Positions 1 through 10,637 of a DNA stretch of 64,000 bases are shown one piece after another (the first letter of the stretch is position 1; every line of letters starts with the position of its first letter). This DNA is from Cyanophora paradoxa (lineage: Eukaryota; Glaucocystophyceae; Cyanophorales; Cyanophoraceae). The position numbers were made by a program, and so were the translations under genes. The DNA lies in assembly GCA_004431415.1 (NCBI GenBank), contig QPMI01000038.1:332955-396954 (forward strand), read 5' to 3'. The notes beneath the pieces are model-generated. The model searched no databases and was not told where the DNA came from. It worked only from the letters and a program-made list of their open reading frames with translations.

Positions 1-140
1 CCACGAGGCCCGCAGGCCCTCCTCCCCGCAGGCGCCCCAGCGCGAGCTAGCGCTGGCGCTGGCTATCGCTTCAAAGAACGCGGTTGCAGCGCGCTGGGAG
101 CGGGGTGGGGCCGGCGCGGGGCGGGGCGGGGCGCCGCCCA

Positions 141-2547
141 CTACTTCCAGCTGTAGCGCCAGTCGCCCTCGCCGAGGCGGCAGTGCTCGGTGCGCCAGCC
201 GGCCGCCCGCAGCGCCTCGCAGAAGCCCTCGAAGCGCCGCCCCGCGTAGTCCCGCGCCGCCTCCGTGTCCCCCTCCCTGAGCGACAAAGTCAGCCGGCAG
301 CTCGGGCGCGGGCAGGCTGGGCGCAGCGCAGGGGCGCACGCGTGGGGGGAGAGGAAGCGGAGTGCGCAGGCGTGGAAGTAGGCGCGCAGGGGCTCCTCGG
401 GCCCCGCCGCCGCCGAAATCAGCACGCGGGCGCGCCCCCCGGCGCAGACGACGGCGTGCTCGTCCCCGCGGGCGGCCGCCCCGTCCAGGGCCTCCCGCAG
501 CGTGTCCCAGGGCAGCCGCCGCGTGAGCGGCAGGAGGCGCGCGCCCAAGTCCACCCCGGGCTGGGCGAGCGCCCCGCCCCGGTCGGGTCGGGCGCCCCGG
601 CTCGGCAGGAAAGGCGTACCCCGGCGCCGAGGGACTCGAAGTAGAGTATGCGCTCGTGGCGGGCGACCTCGGCGGGGGAGGGTACGCCGGCGCCGTCCGT
701 GCGGAAGAAGTGCCGCGCCGCCAGCGCCGCCCGCTGCCGGTTCAGCGTGTCGAACGACATCGACGTGATCGCCATGTAGTTCTGGGGTACGCGATCTCAG
801 AGGCGGGGGGGGGGGAAGGCTGGCGGGGGTACGGACGAAGAAGAGGTGGAGGAGGGTAAAGGCGAAGAAGAGCCCCCAGGCACGCCGCTGCGGAGGGGGG
901 TGGGGGCGGGTCAAGCGCAACGGAAGGACGCAGGGGAGAAGAAGGGGGGGGGTACCGTGGAGTTGCCGACGAGGGGGGTGACGAGCATGCCGAGGAGGAG
1001 CCCCGTGAGGCTCACCGCCGTCTCCTGCGAGTTATCCTTCGCCTGCACGTCCTGTAGCCCCCAGCTCAGGCGAGGAACACCGTACCCCCCCTCACGAAAG
1101 CGCGCACGGCGGTGTTCCCGCGGCGGGCCTGGTGAACAACGAAGGCGGCGCGCGTGGCGCCGCCGGCGACGCCCACGACGGCGCGCGTCACGGAGCCGAG
1201 GCACGCCAGGAGCAGGAAGTACCGCGGGAACAGCGCCGAGACCATCTGGCGGGGCGAAGGGGTTGGAGGGGGTACGGGCGAGGACGCCGGAACGGGGGTA
1301 CGGCGCGCGCCTCGATGGCGATGGCGGCGTCGTTTAAGACGTCCGCGGCGAAGCGCCACGCTGCGGGGGAGGGGGTACGCGTTTCGGCGGCCCGGGGCGG
1401 AGGGCGGGGCCGGCAAGCGAGCGGGGGCGGCACTCTTCGCGTTCTGGTCGAGGTTCGTGCCCTGGAGGTAGCAGAAGACGATGGTCCCGACCTTCGACGC
1501 GCCGTCCCGGATGGCCCACTGCGCCGGCGCGCCGCGTTCAGGAGAGCGGCGGCGCCGGGCGCCGGGTGCTGATACGCCGCGGCGCGACGCGCCTGCATCG
1601 CGGCGGCGGCGGGAGACGCCTCCTCGTTACCCACCCCGACCCCCTTCAAAACTGCGCGGGCGGGGGCGGGCACGGGGCTCGGCCGGCGCGCCCGAGGAGG
1701 GAGCGGCGGAGCGCCCGCGCACTCGCGAGCGTCGACAGCATGCCCGTGACCGAGCTGCACAGCTGCACTTGTTGCAGGTTGGGCTGGCTCAATGGCCGAG
1801 GAAAACAAATTACATAATTGCAGCGAACCGCTTGCAGCGAATCCCACTTCTGGTACGTGAGGTAGTCCGCCGAGACGGACGCCGGATAGCCCTGCGCCCC
1901 GGTGAGCCCGCGTACGTCCCCGACAAGCCCAACGAGGCGCGCCCCCATCGCCATCGGGGCGGCGCGCTGCGGGAGGGGCGAGGCGGGCCGCGGGGCCGGG
2001 GCCGGGGCCGGGGGCGCGTGGTAGGCGGGGGCGGGCGAGGGCGGGGCCGGGCGGAAGCTCTGCTGGAGGGGCGTGGAGTAGGGGTCGAGGACGGGCGGGG
2101 GCGGGGGCGGGACGAGGCGCGCCTCCGGCAGGAACGGGCAGGCTTCCGAGAAGCCCACCGCTGGTGCCGGGGGTGGCCTAGCTCTGAGGCGCCGTGCGGT
2201 CACGCCTAGTGCGCCCCCTATCATGCCCGGGACTGCCGGCAAAAATACTTGCGCCCAAGGCAGTCCATCAGGATCGATTCCCGTTCCTAGCCCCGGTGAG
2301 CCCGCGTACGTCCCCGACAAGCCCAACGAGGCGCGCCTCTGGCAGGAAGGCGTCGGCGAGGTAGCGCTTGAGCGCCCAGAGCGCGCTGATGTGCCGCGGG
2401 CGGGCGACGGGCTGCGGCCGCGCGTGAACGCGGGGGCGGGCGGCGGCCGACGTCTACGTCGCGCCGGCGCACCTGTATTGAGTCGCCGGGGCCGGCCTCG
2501 AACGTCGTGGTGCGCTGCCCGTTTCGGATCTCGGTAAGCTTCACCAT
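141..2547 (-). CDS. RUS / DUF647 family membrane protein (root UVB sensitive-like)
   Basis: RUS-family proteins are conserved eukaryotic membrane proteins; the plant members act in UV-B sensing and auxin-related growth, and no enzymatic reaction is firmly known. About twelve exons carry the family signatures in order: FLPE joined to GYPASVSADYLTYQKWDSLQ (2337/1891), a VGVGNEEAS block (about 1630), WAIRDGASKVGTIVFCYLQG (about 1500), FAADVLNDAAIAIE (about 1330), GVAGGATRAAFVVHQARR (about 1160), DVQAKDNSQET (about 1040), then NYMAITSMSFDTLNRQR and a C-terminal AGWRTEHCRLGEGDWRYSW. The start is the ATG at 2547-2545 and the stop is TAG at 143-141. At least four introns begin with GC, and the family-conserved residues on either side prove the joins. 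One intron (1892-2336) contains a duplicated copy of its own 5' end. The gene is divergent from the RING gene, 266 bp away. It looks full length; the exact small exon edges between 560 and 640 are less certain. Confidence 0.9.
1897..2337. repeat. 47-bp direct repeat inside a RUS intron
   Basis: The 47 bases at 1897-1943 recur without change at 2291-2337. On the gene strand one copy lies at the 5' end of the intron, overlapping the end of the FLPE exon, and the other lies directly before the 3' splice site. A shorter third echo, CGGAGGCGCGCCTCG on the gene strand, lies near 2115. This looks like a partial tandem duplication or an insertion within the intron. Confidence 0.8.
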
Positions 2548-2813
2548 CTCGCCGCCACCGGCTCGGCTGGTCCTACAGGCTGCTCGCAAAGCGCACGACT
2601 GCTGACTTCAACGCAGGGAGCGCTGAGGCCAGCGCGAGTTCAAGTTTGGGGGGGTACACTCGTGTTAGCGCGCTGGAGCCACAGCGCCCTGCGGCGCGGC
2701 TGAGCACGGGCGTTGCTTAGTCGGGGTGCGGCGGCGTGCCCAGCAACTGGGGCTCTCGGCCGCCGGCGCACCGTTCGGAGGCCTTGACATTCGAGTTGTT
2801 GGTCAATTACGAA
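2548..2813. promoter_or_regulatory. Intergenic divergent promoter region (RUS / RING gene)
   Basis: Only 266 bp separate the start codon of the RUS gene (-) from the proposed start of the RING gene (+), so both must be driven from this interval or from within the neighbouring genes. No TATA box or other named element is evident. Its promoter role is inferred from the gene arrangement. Confidence 0.4.
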
Positions 2814-5800
2814 TGAAGGCGGCGACTCGTCGCCCGAAGCCGCCCGGCTCCGAGCCCGGGCGGCGCTCTCGTTCGCTTCCTCTTGGGGACATTAAGGCGC
2901 ATCCGCCGCCCGCGCCGCCCAAAGCGCGAGATCTGCGGGTGCCCACTCCGGCTGCGCCCCCCCTCCGGCCGTGCCCTGACGCTTTTCCGGGCTGCAGTAC
3001 CTTAAGGGTTTCTTGTTTTGGGCGCTGTTCTCGTCGATCGGCTGGCGTGCCATCCCGCAACAGTACCTTCCGCTGTTCGCCCACTCCTGCGGCTTCGGTT
3101 TCTACCTGCTGGTGAGTCTGGCGATGCTTCCCAACCCCTGGCCTCGCGATGCTTCCCAACCCCTGGCCTCGTTCATGCCCGCCGCTGCCGGCCGCCTGCC
3201 ATCGAAAAGAAAGACTAGGAGGAGGTGTTGATAGCGCGATCCATGCTCCTAGCCTGCGCATATGCGAGCAGATGAGTTCGAATCTTAGATTTCTCTTGTC
3301 TGATTGCTTTCTTTCCACCGGCAGATTGTGACGAAGCAGTCGAGGTCAGCGCGCATCGCGGCCAACAATCAAATTCTTTGCGGCTGGCGACTCACATGCG
3401 TACAGATGGCTAGTCCCTCTTTTCATCGGATTCTGCAGCTTTCTTTTCACCATGTTCGCCCACCGCGGCTCGCTCTGCGCATCTTCCACCGCCGCGCTAA
3501 CCGCGCGCAGGTACATGCTCGTCCCGCAAGACCTGCGCGATGTGTACGCCACGCAGATTCTTATGGCGTCCCACGGTGCGCCGATCCTCTTCCGCGCTGT
3601 CTTCTCTGGCGCCGCAACCGCGGCCCGCCCCGCCCCGCCCCACCGGCTGACCGCCGCCCCTCCCTCCCCCGCAGGCGCCGGTTACGGAGCCATGGTCGTC
3701 GTGGCTCTCGTCGCTGTGATCCTCTCGCTTACGAACCACGCCGCGAGTGCGCGGGGGCCGCCGCGGAACCGCCGCAGAGCTGAGCGGAGCGAGCTGACGG
3801 GCGGGGGCGGCGGCGCAGCGCGGAAGAAGGTGACCAAGGAGTGGAACGAGATCGAGCGGAAGATGAAGGACTACTGGGCGTCGTTCGACAGCTCGACCCT
3901 GGAGCGCTGGCGCTCGCTCGACCGCCCCGTCCTCGAACAGCTCTTCACCCCGCACGCCCTCGCCGAGTTCCTCTCCTTCAGTCCGCCCCCTTTCTTCTCC
4001 TCCCTTTCTTCTCCTTCATCTTCTTGACTTGGCGCTTGCGTCTCGCGCGCGCAGTGAACGAGGGGAAGCGGGACGGGGAGGATGGCGACGAGGGCGCCGA
4101 CGCTGACCGCTCGATGGGCTCCTCGGAGCGCGGCTCGTCCGTGGCGACCGAGGAGGAGGCGGCGGCGGCGGCCGGGGGCGGGGAGGGCGGGAAGGAGTCG
4201 GAGTCGGCCCCTGCCGCGCCTCAGCAGCAGCTGGAGGAGGGCGAGGCGAAGCCCGAGGGGGAGGGCCGGGCGGAGGCGGCGGAGGCGGCGCAGCCCGAGG
4301 CCAAGGAGGAGCCCGAGCCCGCGTCGCCCGCCCCCCCGGCTCCGGCGGCGGCGGCGGCGGCGCGCTCGGTGCTCCTGCCAGTGGCGCGGGCGGCGTCGGC
4401 GGGGGCGGCCGCGGAGGGCGTGCCGACGGACTGGCGGGCCTCGGCGGCGCGGCTGGAGGCGGCGCTGGAGGGCGAGCGGCGGGCGCGGGAGGCGGCCGAG
4501 TCGGCGCGGGACCTGGCGGAGGGCCACCTCGCCTCGGAGCGGGAGCTGAGGCGGGACGCCGAGGCCGCCCGCGACTCGAGCGAGAGGGCGCTCGCCGAGG
4601 TCGCGCTGACCCGCCGGAGCTTCGCGGTCGAGACGGGCTCGACCTCGGCGCTCTCCCGCGTCGCCTCGTCCGTGTCCCTCGCCTTCAGCGAGGACGCCCA
4701 CGGCGGCGGCGGCGCCGCCCTCGCCACCCCGCCCTCGTCAGCCCCGCCACCTCCTCCGCCGACCTCTTTGCGCTGTCGTCCGCGGCGGCGGCGGGGGGGG
4801 CTCCCCGCAGCCGTCGCCCCCGCAGACGGCGGCGGTGCTGCAGCGGCGGCGGGGCAAGGGCGGCGCTTCGGGCGCGGCGCAGGCGGCGCAGGCGCTGCCG
4901 GCGCTGAGTTTGGCGGGGACGACGCCCTCGACGGCGGCGCTGCTGGCGCGGCTCGCCGCGGCGGAGCGGCGGGCGGCGGAGCTCGAGGCGGCTGCGCGGC
5001 GGGACGCGGCGGCGGCGGCGGAGGACCGGGAGAGGCTGCTGGAGAGCCTGCGGACGCTCGAGACGACGCGGGCGCGCTTCGAGAAGCTGTACAAGGTGGA
5101 GCAGAAGAGCCGGCAGCGCGCGGAGCGGGAGATCGGCGAGGAGCGGGCGGAGGCCGAGCGCTGCCGCCGGCGCTGCGAGGCCGACAGCGAGCGCGTGCTG
5201 GCGCTCTACCAGGCGCGCTCCTCGGAGCTCGCGGCGGTCTCGGAGGAGGCGGCGGCGGCGCGGGCGGCGGCGGCGGCCCTCCGCTCGGAGCTCTCCGCCG
5301 CGCAGGCCGAGCTCTCGCTGGCGCAGGCCGAGGTGGAGCGGATGCGGGCCCTCCCCTCGCCCGAGGACGCCCTCGCCGAGGCGCGCGCCCGCGCCGAGGC
5401 GGCCGAGGCGCGGGCGGCCGAGCTCGAGGCGACGGCGGCGCGGCTGCGGGGCGAGCGGGAGCGGCTGCGCGGGGAGCGGGACCGGCTGCAGGGCGACGAG
5501 GCGGCGCTGGCGGGGGCGAGCCTGGAGGAGCTGGGGCGGGCGGAGGAGCAGCTGATGCGGGGCCTGGCGACGGCGCGGCGGCTGCGGGAGGCCAAGCTTG
5601 CCGAGCACTACGAGCGCATCCGGCGCGAGACCGAGGCGCTCAAGAAGGCCCGCCGCGAGGCCGACGTCTCCTGCCGCATCTGCTGCAGGTCCGCGCCCGC
5701 CGCCTCCCGGACGACTAGAGGCGAGGGAGGGCTAGAGCGGCCGCCTGGCGCCGTGCTCCCCGCTGCCTTTCTCGCCCTTAGACCGCGTGCCGCATTCGCC

Positions 5801-6006
5801 GCTGCAGCAACGAGATCAAGACGGTGCTGCTCCCGTGCGGGCACGCCTGCGTCTGCCGCGGGTGCGGCGCCCAGTGCGAGAAGTGCCCCATCTGCCGCTC
5901 CCTCATCGAGTCCCGCCACGACATTTACGTCGGGTGCGCTTTCTTTTGGGTTTCCGGGGGGGTACGCCCTCCCGCCCCTTCTGACGGATCCCCGGCCGGC
6001 AGCTGA
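2814..6006 (+). CDS. Membrane-anchored coiled-coil protein with C-terminal RING finger (putative E3 ubiquitin ligase)
   Basis: The proposed ATG at 2814 opens a basic, proline-rich N-terminus. Four or so hydrophobic segments follow: YLKGFLFWALFSSIGW and the FGFYLL exon (about 3000-3111), a segment around FLFTMFAHRG (about 3450), and GAMVVVALVAVILSL (about 3690). A conserved-looking KEWNEIERKMKDYWASF block comes next, then an acidic, alanine-rich region. A long alanine/arginine/glutamate coiled coil spans about 4440-5670. The C-terminus is a C3HC4-type RING finger: CRICCS from the end of one exon joins NEIKTVLLPCGHACVC, then CGAQCEKCPICRS, and the protein ends just after DIYVG at TGA 6004-6006. 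RING proteins of this shape usually transfer ubiquitin. The substrate is unknown, and the membrane segments suggest an endomembrane or organelle location. A GC-AG intron (about 3610-3674) is supported by the frame. The start and the frame around 4750-4830 are less sure. Confidence 0.75.
3121..3170. repeat. 25-bp perfect tandem duplication in a RING-gene intron
   Basis: Two adjacent identical 25-base units (3121-3145 and 3146-3170) begin with GCGATGCTTCCCAACCCC. They lie in the intron that starts with GTGAGT at 3112 and so do not affect the protein. Confidence 0.9.
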
Positions 6007-7254
6007 TTTCAATTCTGGTCGCCGACGCCGATTTTGGCGCGTGCGCGAGGGGTTTCAAGCGCCCTCACACGATTTTGGGTCATGTCGAGCTATGAGACAG
6101 CCGTGAGAATCCGTTCCATGTGCGAACTTGTGTCGAAGACCAGTCCCCCCGCCTTTCGCCCCTCCCCTCCTCCTTTCTCCGGCATCCCCCTGTGTATAGC
6201 TATATCGCTTCCGCCCCGCCCGCATCTAGCTTCCCTAGCTTGGTCTTCGCTGTTACGTATACCTTTTCGTCAGTTCCGTTGAGGTGTTCAGGGCCCTTAT
6301 CCATTTTCTTGAGTGTACCACCTTGCAGTCCGCGCCCCCCCAGAGCAGAGCAGTCAGTGTCTTTCGCCCCAGAGGCCGTGTACTTGTACCCCACCACTTC
6401 TGGGGGCCGGATCAGATCCAGAGCGACGTCAGCAGAGCGCGCGCAGAACAGATGATTTTCCTTTTCGCGAGTACTTCTAACTCAGTCGTCAGCAAGGTTT
6501 CCAATGCCAGTCTTTTTGCAAACATTACTTAGTAAGTTGCTGCGTATTTCGCAAGCGTGTACGATAATCGAGCTCGATATCTAGATAGGATTGTGTATCG
6601 CAAATCGTTCGAAGACCAGCATTCATGTGCGGCGAAGTCCTGCGCTTGCGGTACGTGTGCTGCGGAATTCGAATGCTTCTAGATCTGCGTCTAGCGCATG
6701 CGCAGCGCCCCCGGCAGCGGGCCACGGCCCGGCGCGCGCCGAAGTCTACGTAGCTATAGTCGAATCGAATTCGAACGAGCGTCGCAGTCGTCGGAGCCGA
6801 CGCTGAGGCCTAGCCTCGCCTAGGCCGCCCCAGCTGCAGGCTCCAGGCTCCAGCTGCAGGCTCCATGGCCAGCCGGCTGGCCGCCCCCTCGCGATCATCG
6901 GATCGGACGTCGACTCACCGGAGGCGCAGGCCATGCAGCCCATGCTGCCCCATGCATGGCGCCGGCCAAGGCGCGGCCCCGCCGGGCCGGGCCCCGGCGT
7001 CCGACGGTCGTGACGTGACCAGGGACCGGTACCCCGCGGCCGTATAGTTGATCAGCTTTTTTTTCACCAAGGTTCGATCATCAGCAACAGCGCAAGCTTC
7101 TGCCCTGAGCAGTACGTGCCCTCGCGATCGAGGTGCAGTCCGCGGCCGCATCAGAGCGATGTCAAGAAAACCGTTCGTCTTTGTCCAGATCCAGATTCCA
7201 GACCTCAGATCGAGAGTCTAGAAACGTATACGTACGCATACGCGAACGCATATG
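6007..7254. other. Intergenic region, no gene seen
   Basis: This interval holds the 3' flank of the RING gene and then lower-GC sequence with many short palindromes such as GAATTCGAAT, CTAGATCT and GCATATGC. Near 6830-6865 there are short CTGCAGGCTCC repeats. No exon with convincing coding character was recognised. Confidence 0.6.
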
Positions 7255-8059
7255 CATGGCATCCGGCGGGGCGCCGTCCCCCGCGGCCGCGCGGTCGACA
7301 AATGCGTTCATGTTCGATGCGGACCCGGGAGATCTCAGTACGCTGATCCTGCGTGCGTCCGCAGTTTCACTTGCTTCACAGACGGGCAGTGCGGCCGGAA
7401 CGGCGGCAAGGCCTTCCTGAACGCGGCGGTCGACGACCAAGCCTTCTACAATACGTGCGTGCAACACATCATCCGCTGCTTGCCAAGTTGCGTTTCGAAA
7501 GCGCGTCCGAGCCGCGGGGCCCGCCGCCGCGCAGCTGCGGCAAGGCGGGGGCGAAGTCTGTTCTCACCCAGTATCCCGGCCCGCCCGACGCTACGAGCCC
7601 TTCTTGCAAGCCCATCGTGAAGCTCACCTCGACCAGATGGTAAGCTAGTATACATTCCCGTTCTGGGCAGTGCGCATGCCGGGATCCGACGATCTCTCGC
7701 GCGGCCGCGGCGTGGCAGGTTCCACAACGGTCTTCGCGTTTGGCAGCTTGACTCCGAGGTGCGAGCGGGTTCCGTAGTATATATACGTGCTCTTGATCAT
7801 GAATTTCTATTCGTCCTGGTCCGGTCACGGGTCCGAGTGAGGCGCGGCGCAGAGCGACGCGGTCTCCCTCGGCGAGCTGGAGTCGGCACTCGCGAGCGGG
7901 CCGGCGGGGGCCGAGCAGGAGGAGGCTGAGGCGGACCTGGCGATGGGCGGCCTGCAGCTGGCCGCGGTGGCCGACCCCGCCGACCAGGCGCTGGACCTCG
8001 GCGCCGACGCCGGGGAGGCCCTCTCTTGCGCCGACGGCGAGCTCCCGAGCCTCCTCTAG
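7255..8059 (+). CDS. Small cysteine-containing protein of unknown function
   Basis: I do not recognise the family. Four exons join sensibly: one after the acceptor at about 7362 reads TCFTDGQCGRNGGKAFLN and VDDQAFYNT; one after about 7532 reads CGKAGAKSVLTQYPG and ends LTSTRW; a short exon at about 7721-7758 reads FHNGLRVWQLDSE, joining in frame to the previous one across a GTAAGC intron; and a final acidic exon runs from about 7853 and ends GELPSLL with TAG at 8057-8059. The first two exons contain several cysteines, which would suit a secreted or lumenal protein, but no signal peptide was confirmed. The 5' end is uncertain; the ATG at 7255 is only a candidate and does not splice cleanly into the first cysteine exon. 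Confidence 0.4.
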
Positions 8060-8361
8060 GCGCGTGGATCGGACCGTCGACGGCTGCCGCCAGATGCAGT
8101 GCTGCAGCTGCAGCCCGACGCGTACGGCCGTGCCACGGTGGCTCGAGCTCCTGATACTTTTATAATTCGCTAAGTTAGACTGTGCATGTATACTGGAATG
8201 AATTTGAATGTAGTTTTTATTGTATATACGCGAGTGCGGATGCGCTGCCGGTCGATCGGCCGCTGCGGGGCGCGGCGCTAGCTCGAGCTCTAGGGCCCGG
8301 CGCCGGCGCTGCAGCGCTAGCTGCAGTTAGTTCAAGTACCCCCTCCCCGGAGCAGCGCGCG

Positions 8362-10146
8362 ATGGGGCGGGCTCCCAGGAAGTCTGCAAAGCGAGCGAGG
8401 ACCGAGGAACCGCCGGCTGACGGTGCACGACCGAGATCGACTGCGCCGCGCTCACCTGCGCCCGAGTTCGCTGATCCGGGTGCAGCGATCGCTCCCGGGA
8501 GACGCTGCCGACAGATGGCGACGCCGCGGCAGGGCCCTCGAGCGGTGCGCTGACGTGAAAGCGCGCTCGGGCCCGGTCTCCCTTGGCCAGCGATCCCCGC
8601 GCCGCATCTCCTCGTGCGCGCGTCAGGTTACTCACAGAAGCGTCGGCAGGCGTCCAGGAGGCCGCGATCCTGGACCTGCCGGACGAGCTGCTGGCGCGCG
8701 TCCTCTTCCACGCCGCCCGGCGCGGCTGGACCTCGCGCCCCTCCTGCTGGACCTCGCGCCCCGCCTGCGGCGCGGCTGGACCTGCGCCCGGCGCGGCTGG
8801 ACCTCGCGCCCCGCCTGCGGCAACCTCGCCGGTCTCTCCGACCTCGGGCAGTGCGCCCGCCTGCGCAGCCTGTACCTCGGGGTCGGCCGCCGCCTCTGGA
8901 CGGAGATCTACGACCTCGACGGCCACCTCTCGCCCGTGTCGCGGCTGCGGTCGCTGGAGACGCTGGAGATCGACGTGCCCCTCCCCGTCGCCGCCCTCGA
9001 GGCCCTCGCGCCGCTCTGGTCCACCCTCCGCTCCCTCCGCTTCCTCGGCACCGTTGAATCGGCGTCGATCGGCTTCTACGTCGAGGCGGCGGCCCGCCTC
9101 AGGCACCTCGAGCGCCTCGGCCTCCTTCTCTGCGACACGGACGGCTCGCAGTACTGGCCCAGCCCGGGCGCAGGCCAGCTCGCCCCGCTCACCGCCCTCC
9201 GCAAGCTGCGAGGTCCTACACCCCCCCCCCCCCTCCTCTCCTTCTCGGCGAAGACCGACCCGCCGGCGCCCGCAGTGCTCGACCTCGGGGTCGTCTACGA
9301 CTCGCTCGAGGTCCTGCGCGGCCTCCCGCCCCTCGCCCACTTCTCCGCCTACCTCGACGAGCCCGCCGCCGAGCCCTCCGCCTCCGCCATCGATACCGCC
9401 GCGTCCCTCCGTTCCCTGTGGCTCGCCTGCGACCGCCCCGCGGAGGCCGAGGGGCGCCTCCGCGTCGCCCGCCTCCTCCGGCAGACCCTCCGCCTCGCCC
9501 CCGGCCTCCAGGCGCGCGCGCCTCCAGCCTTCCCTCTTGCTTCATCCTCGCCCTGACCTCCAAGCAGGCGCTGGAGCTGATGCTGCACCCGGACTCCTTC
9601 GAGGACCTCGCCGCCGACGAGGAGCACTCGGAGGTCTTCGGGGCCCTCGCGTCGCTGGAGAAGCTGGTCCTCTCCAGCGTCGAGGGCGGGGGCGGGGGCG
9701 CCCTCCCGTGGAGCTTCCTGCAGGCGAGTACTAGTGCTCTCGTCTGGTGAGCGAGCGAATGAGTGCTGAAACGAGCGGGCGCAGAGGTTCAAGCTCTTAC
9801 CGTCGCTGCGCTGCCTGAAGCTGCAGGCCCGGCTCGTCATCGTCCCCAAGGCGAAGCGCCGGTCGCGGGGCCGCGGGCGGCGGCGGGCACGAACCGGCGC
9901 AGCGGCGGCAGCTGAGCGCACGGTCACTGTGCCCGAGCTGCGGGAGGCGTTCGCGCATCTGCGCGAGCTCCGGGTGCGCATGCGGTCCTGCCAATTTCCG
10001 TGGAAATTGGCGCTCTGCTCCAAATTAAACAATGCCAACGGCTTCGCAGGTGAGGGAGGAGGCGGCGCGAGCGATGACGGAGGCGGAGCAGGGGCGGCTC
10101 AGGGAGGCCCCGCGTGGTCTACGAGGGGCTCGCCGGCGACGACTAG
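8362..10146 (+). CDS. F-box protein with leucine-rich repeat-like region (member 1)
   Basis: F-box proteins are substrate adaptors of SCF ubiquitin ligases. The ATG at 8362 opens a basic, nuclear-signal-like N-terminus (PRKSAKRARTEE). After an intron the F-box core ILDLPDELLARVLFHAARR appears at about 8666. Leucine-rich stretches follow, such as CARLRSLYLGV, RLRSLETLEIDV, LRSLRFLGT and LASLEKLVLSS. Introns after LRKLR (about 9211), GLQ (about 9512) and SFLQ (about 9723) are short; the last two use GC donors. The first carries a 14-base C run. The best C-terminus joins GFAG to RPRVVYEGLAGDD with TAG at 10144-10146; a TGA at 10148-10150 is the alternative if the last intron is retained. Three relatives lie at 15.8, 17.9 and 32.4 kb. 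The ligase role is inferred from the F-box only. Frame choice within 8700-8830, a GC-rich repeat of about 30 bp units, is uncertain. Confidence 0.7.
8695..8820. repeat. Short imperfect tandem repeats after the F-box
   Basis: Units containing GCTGGACCTCGCGCCCC and CGGCGCGGCTGGACCT recur several times in tandem. The expansion sits where the F-box ends and makes the reading frame here hard to call. Confidence 0.6.
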
Positions 10147-10435
10147 CTGAAGTGATCATGATTGGAGGCCTGTACAGCGATTATCCTTCCCTTCCGTCCA
10201 TATATATGGCCAGGAAAACAAGAGAGGAGGGAAGATCTAGAGGTGAGGGCAGCTGCAGCCTGCAGCCTGCACTGGCCCTGCAGCTGCGCATGCAGCTGCA
10301 GGCACCGCCACGGCGTGGCAGGTTGCAGCTGTAGCCTGTAGGCTGTAGCTACCGGCCCAGTAGTACCGGCGCGGGTAGCCGCTCCACTGGGCCAGGCCAG
10401 CTGCGGGCCCACGCGCGCGCGGCACGCACGCCACA

Positions 10436-10637
10436 TATTATTGGTGTTGTTGGGCCCGCTCTGCTGTGCTGTGGCTGCCCAGCTGTGCTCCCAGCCCGTG
10501 CGCTACACGCGAGATTGCCCCGAGGGGTGGTGGGGCTGTATTGGGAGCCGTGGTGCGGTCCCGGAGGGTACAGCAAGACTACTGACTGGGGTACATGGTA
10601 TGAGTGGCTCGACTCAGTGGAAACCAGGCTGGCAACA
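10436..10637. repeat. Left long terminal repeat (LTR-like)
   Basis: This is the 202-bp left copy of the pair. It contains GC-rich sequence with GGGGTAC motifs and ends GGCAACA. Near-identity with the right copy suggests recent insertion. Confidence 0.7.

Noticed and set aside
3841-5718. Reading the RING gene region as one 625-codon frame
   Set aside because: Beyond about 4760 that frame becomes Gly/Ala/Arg repeats; the coiled coil lies in another frame, so an intron or frame change occurs near 4750-4830.
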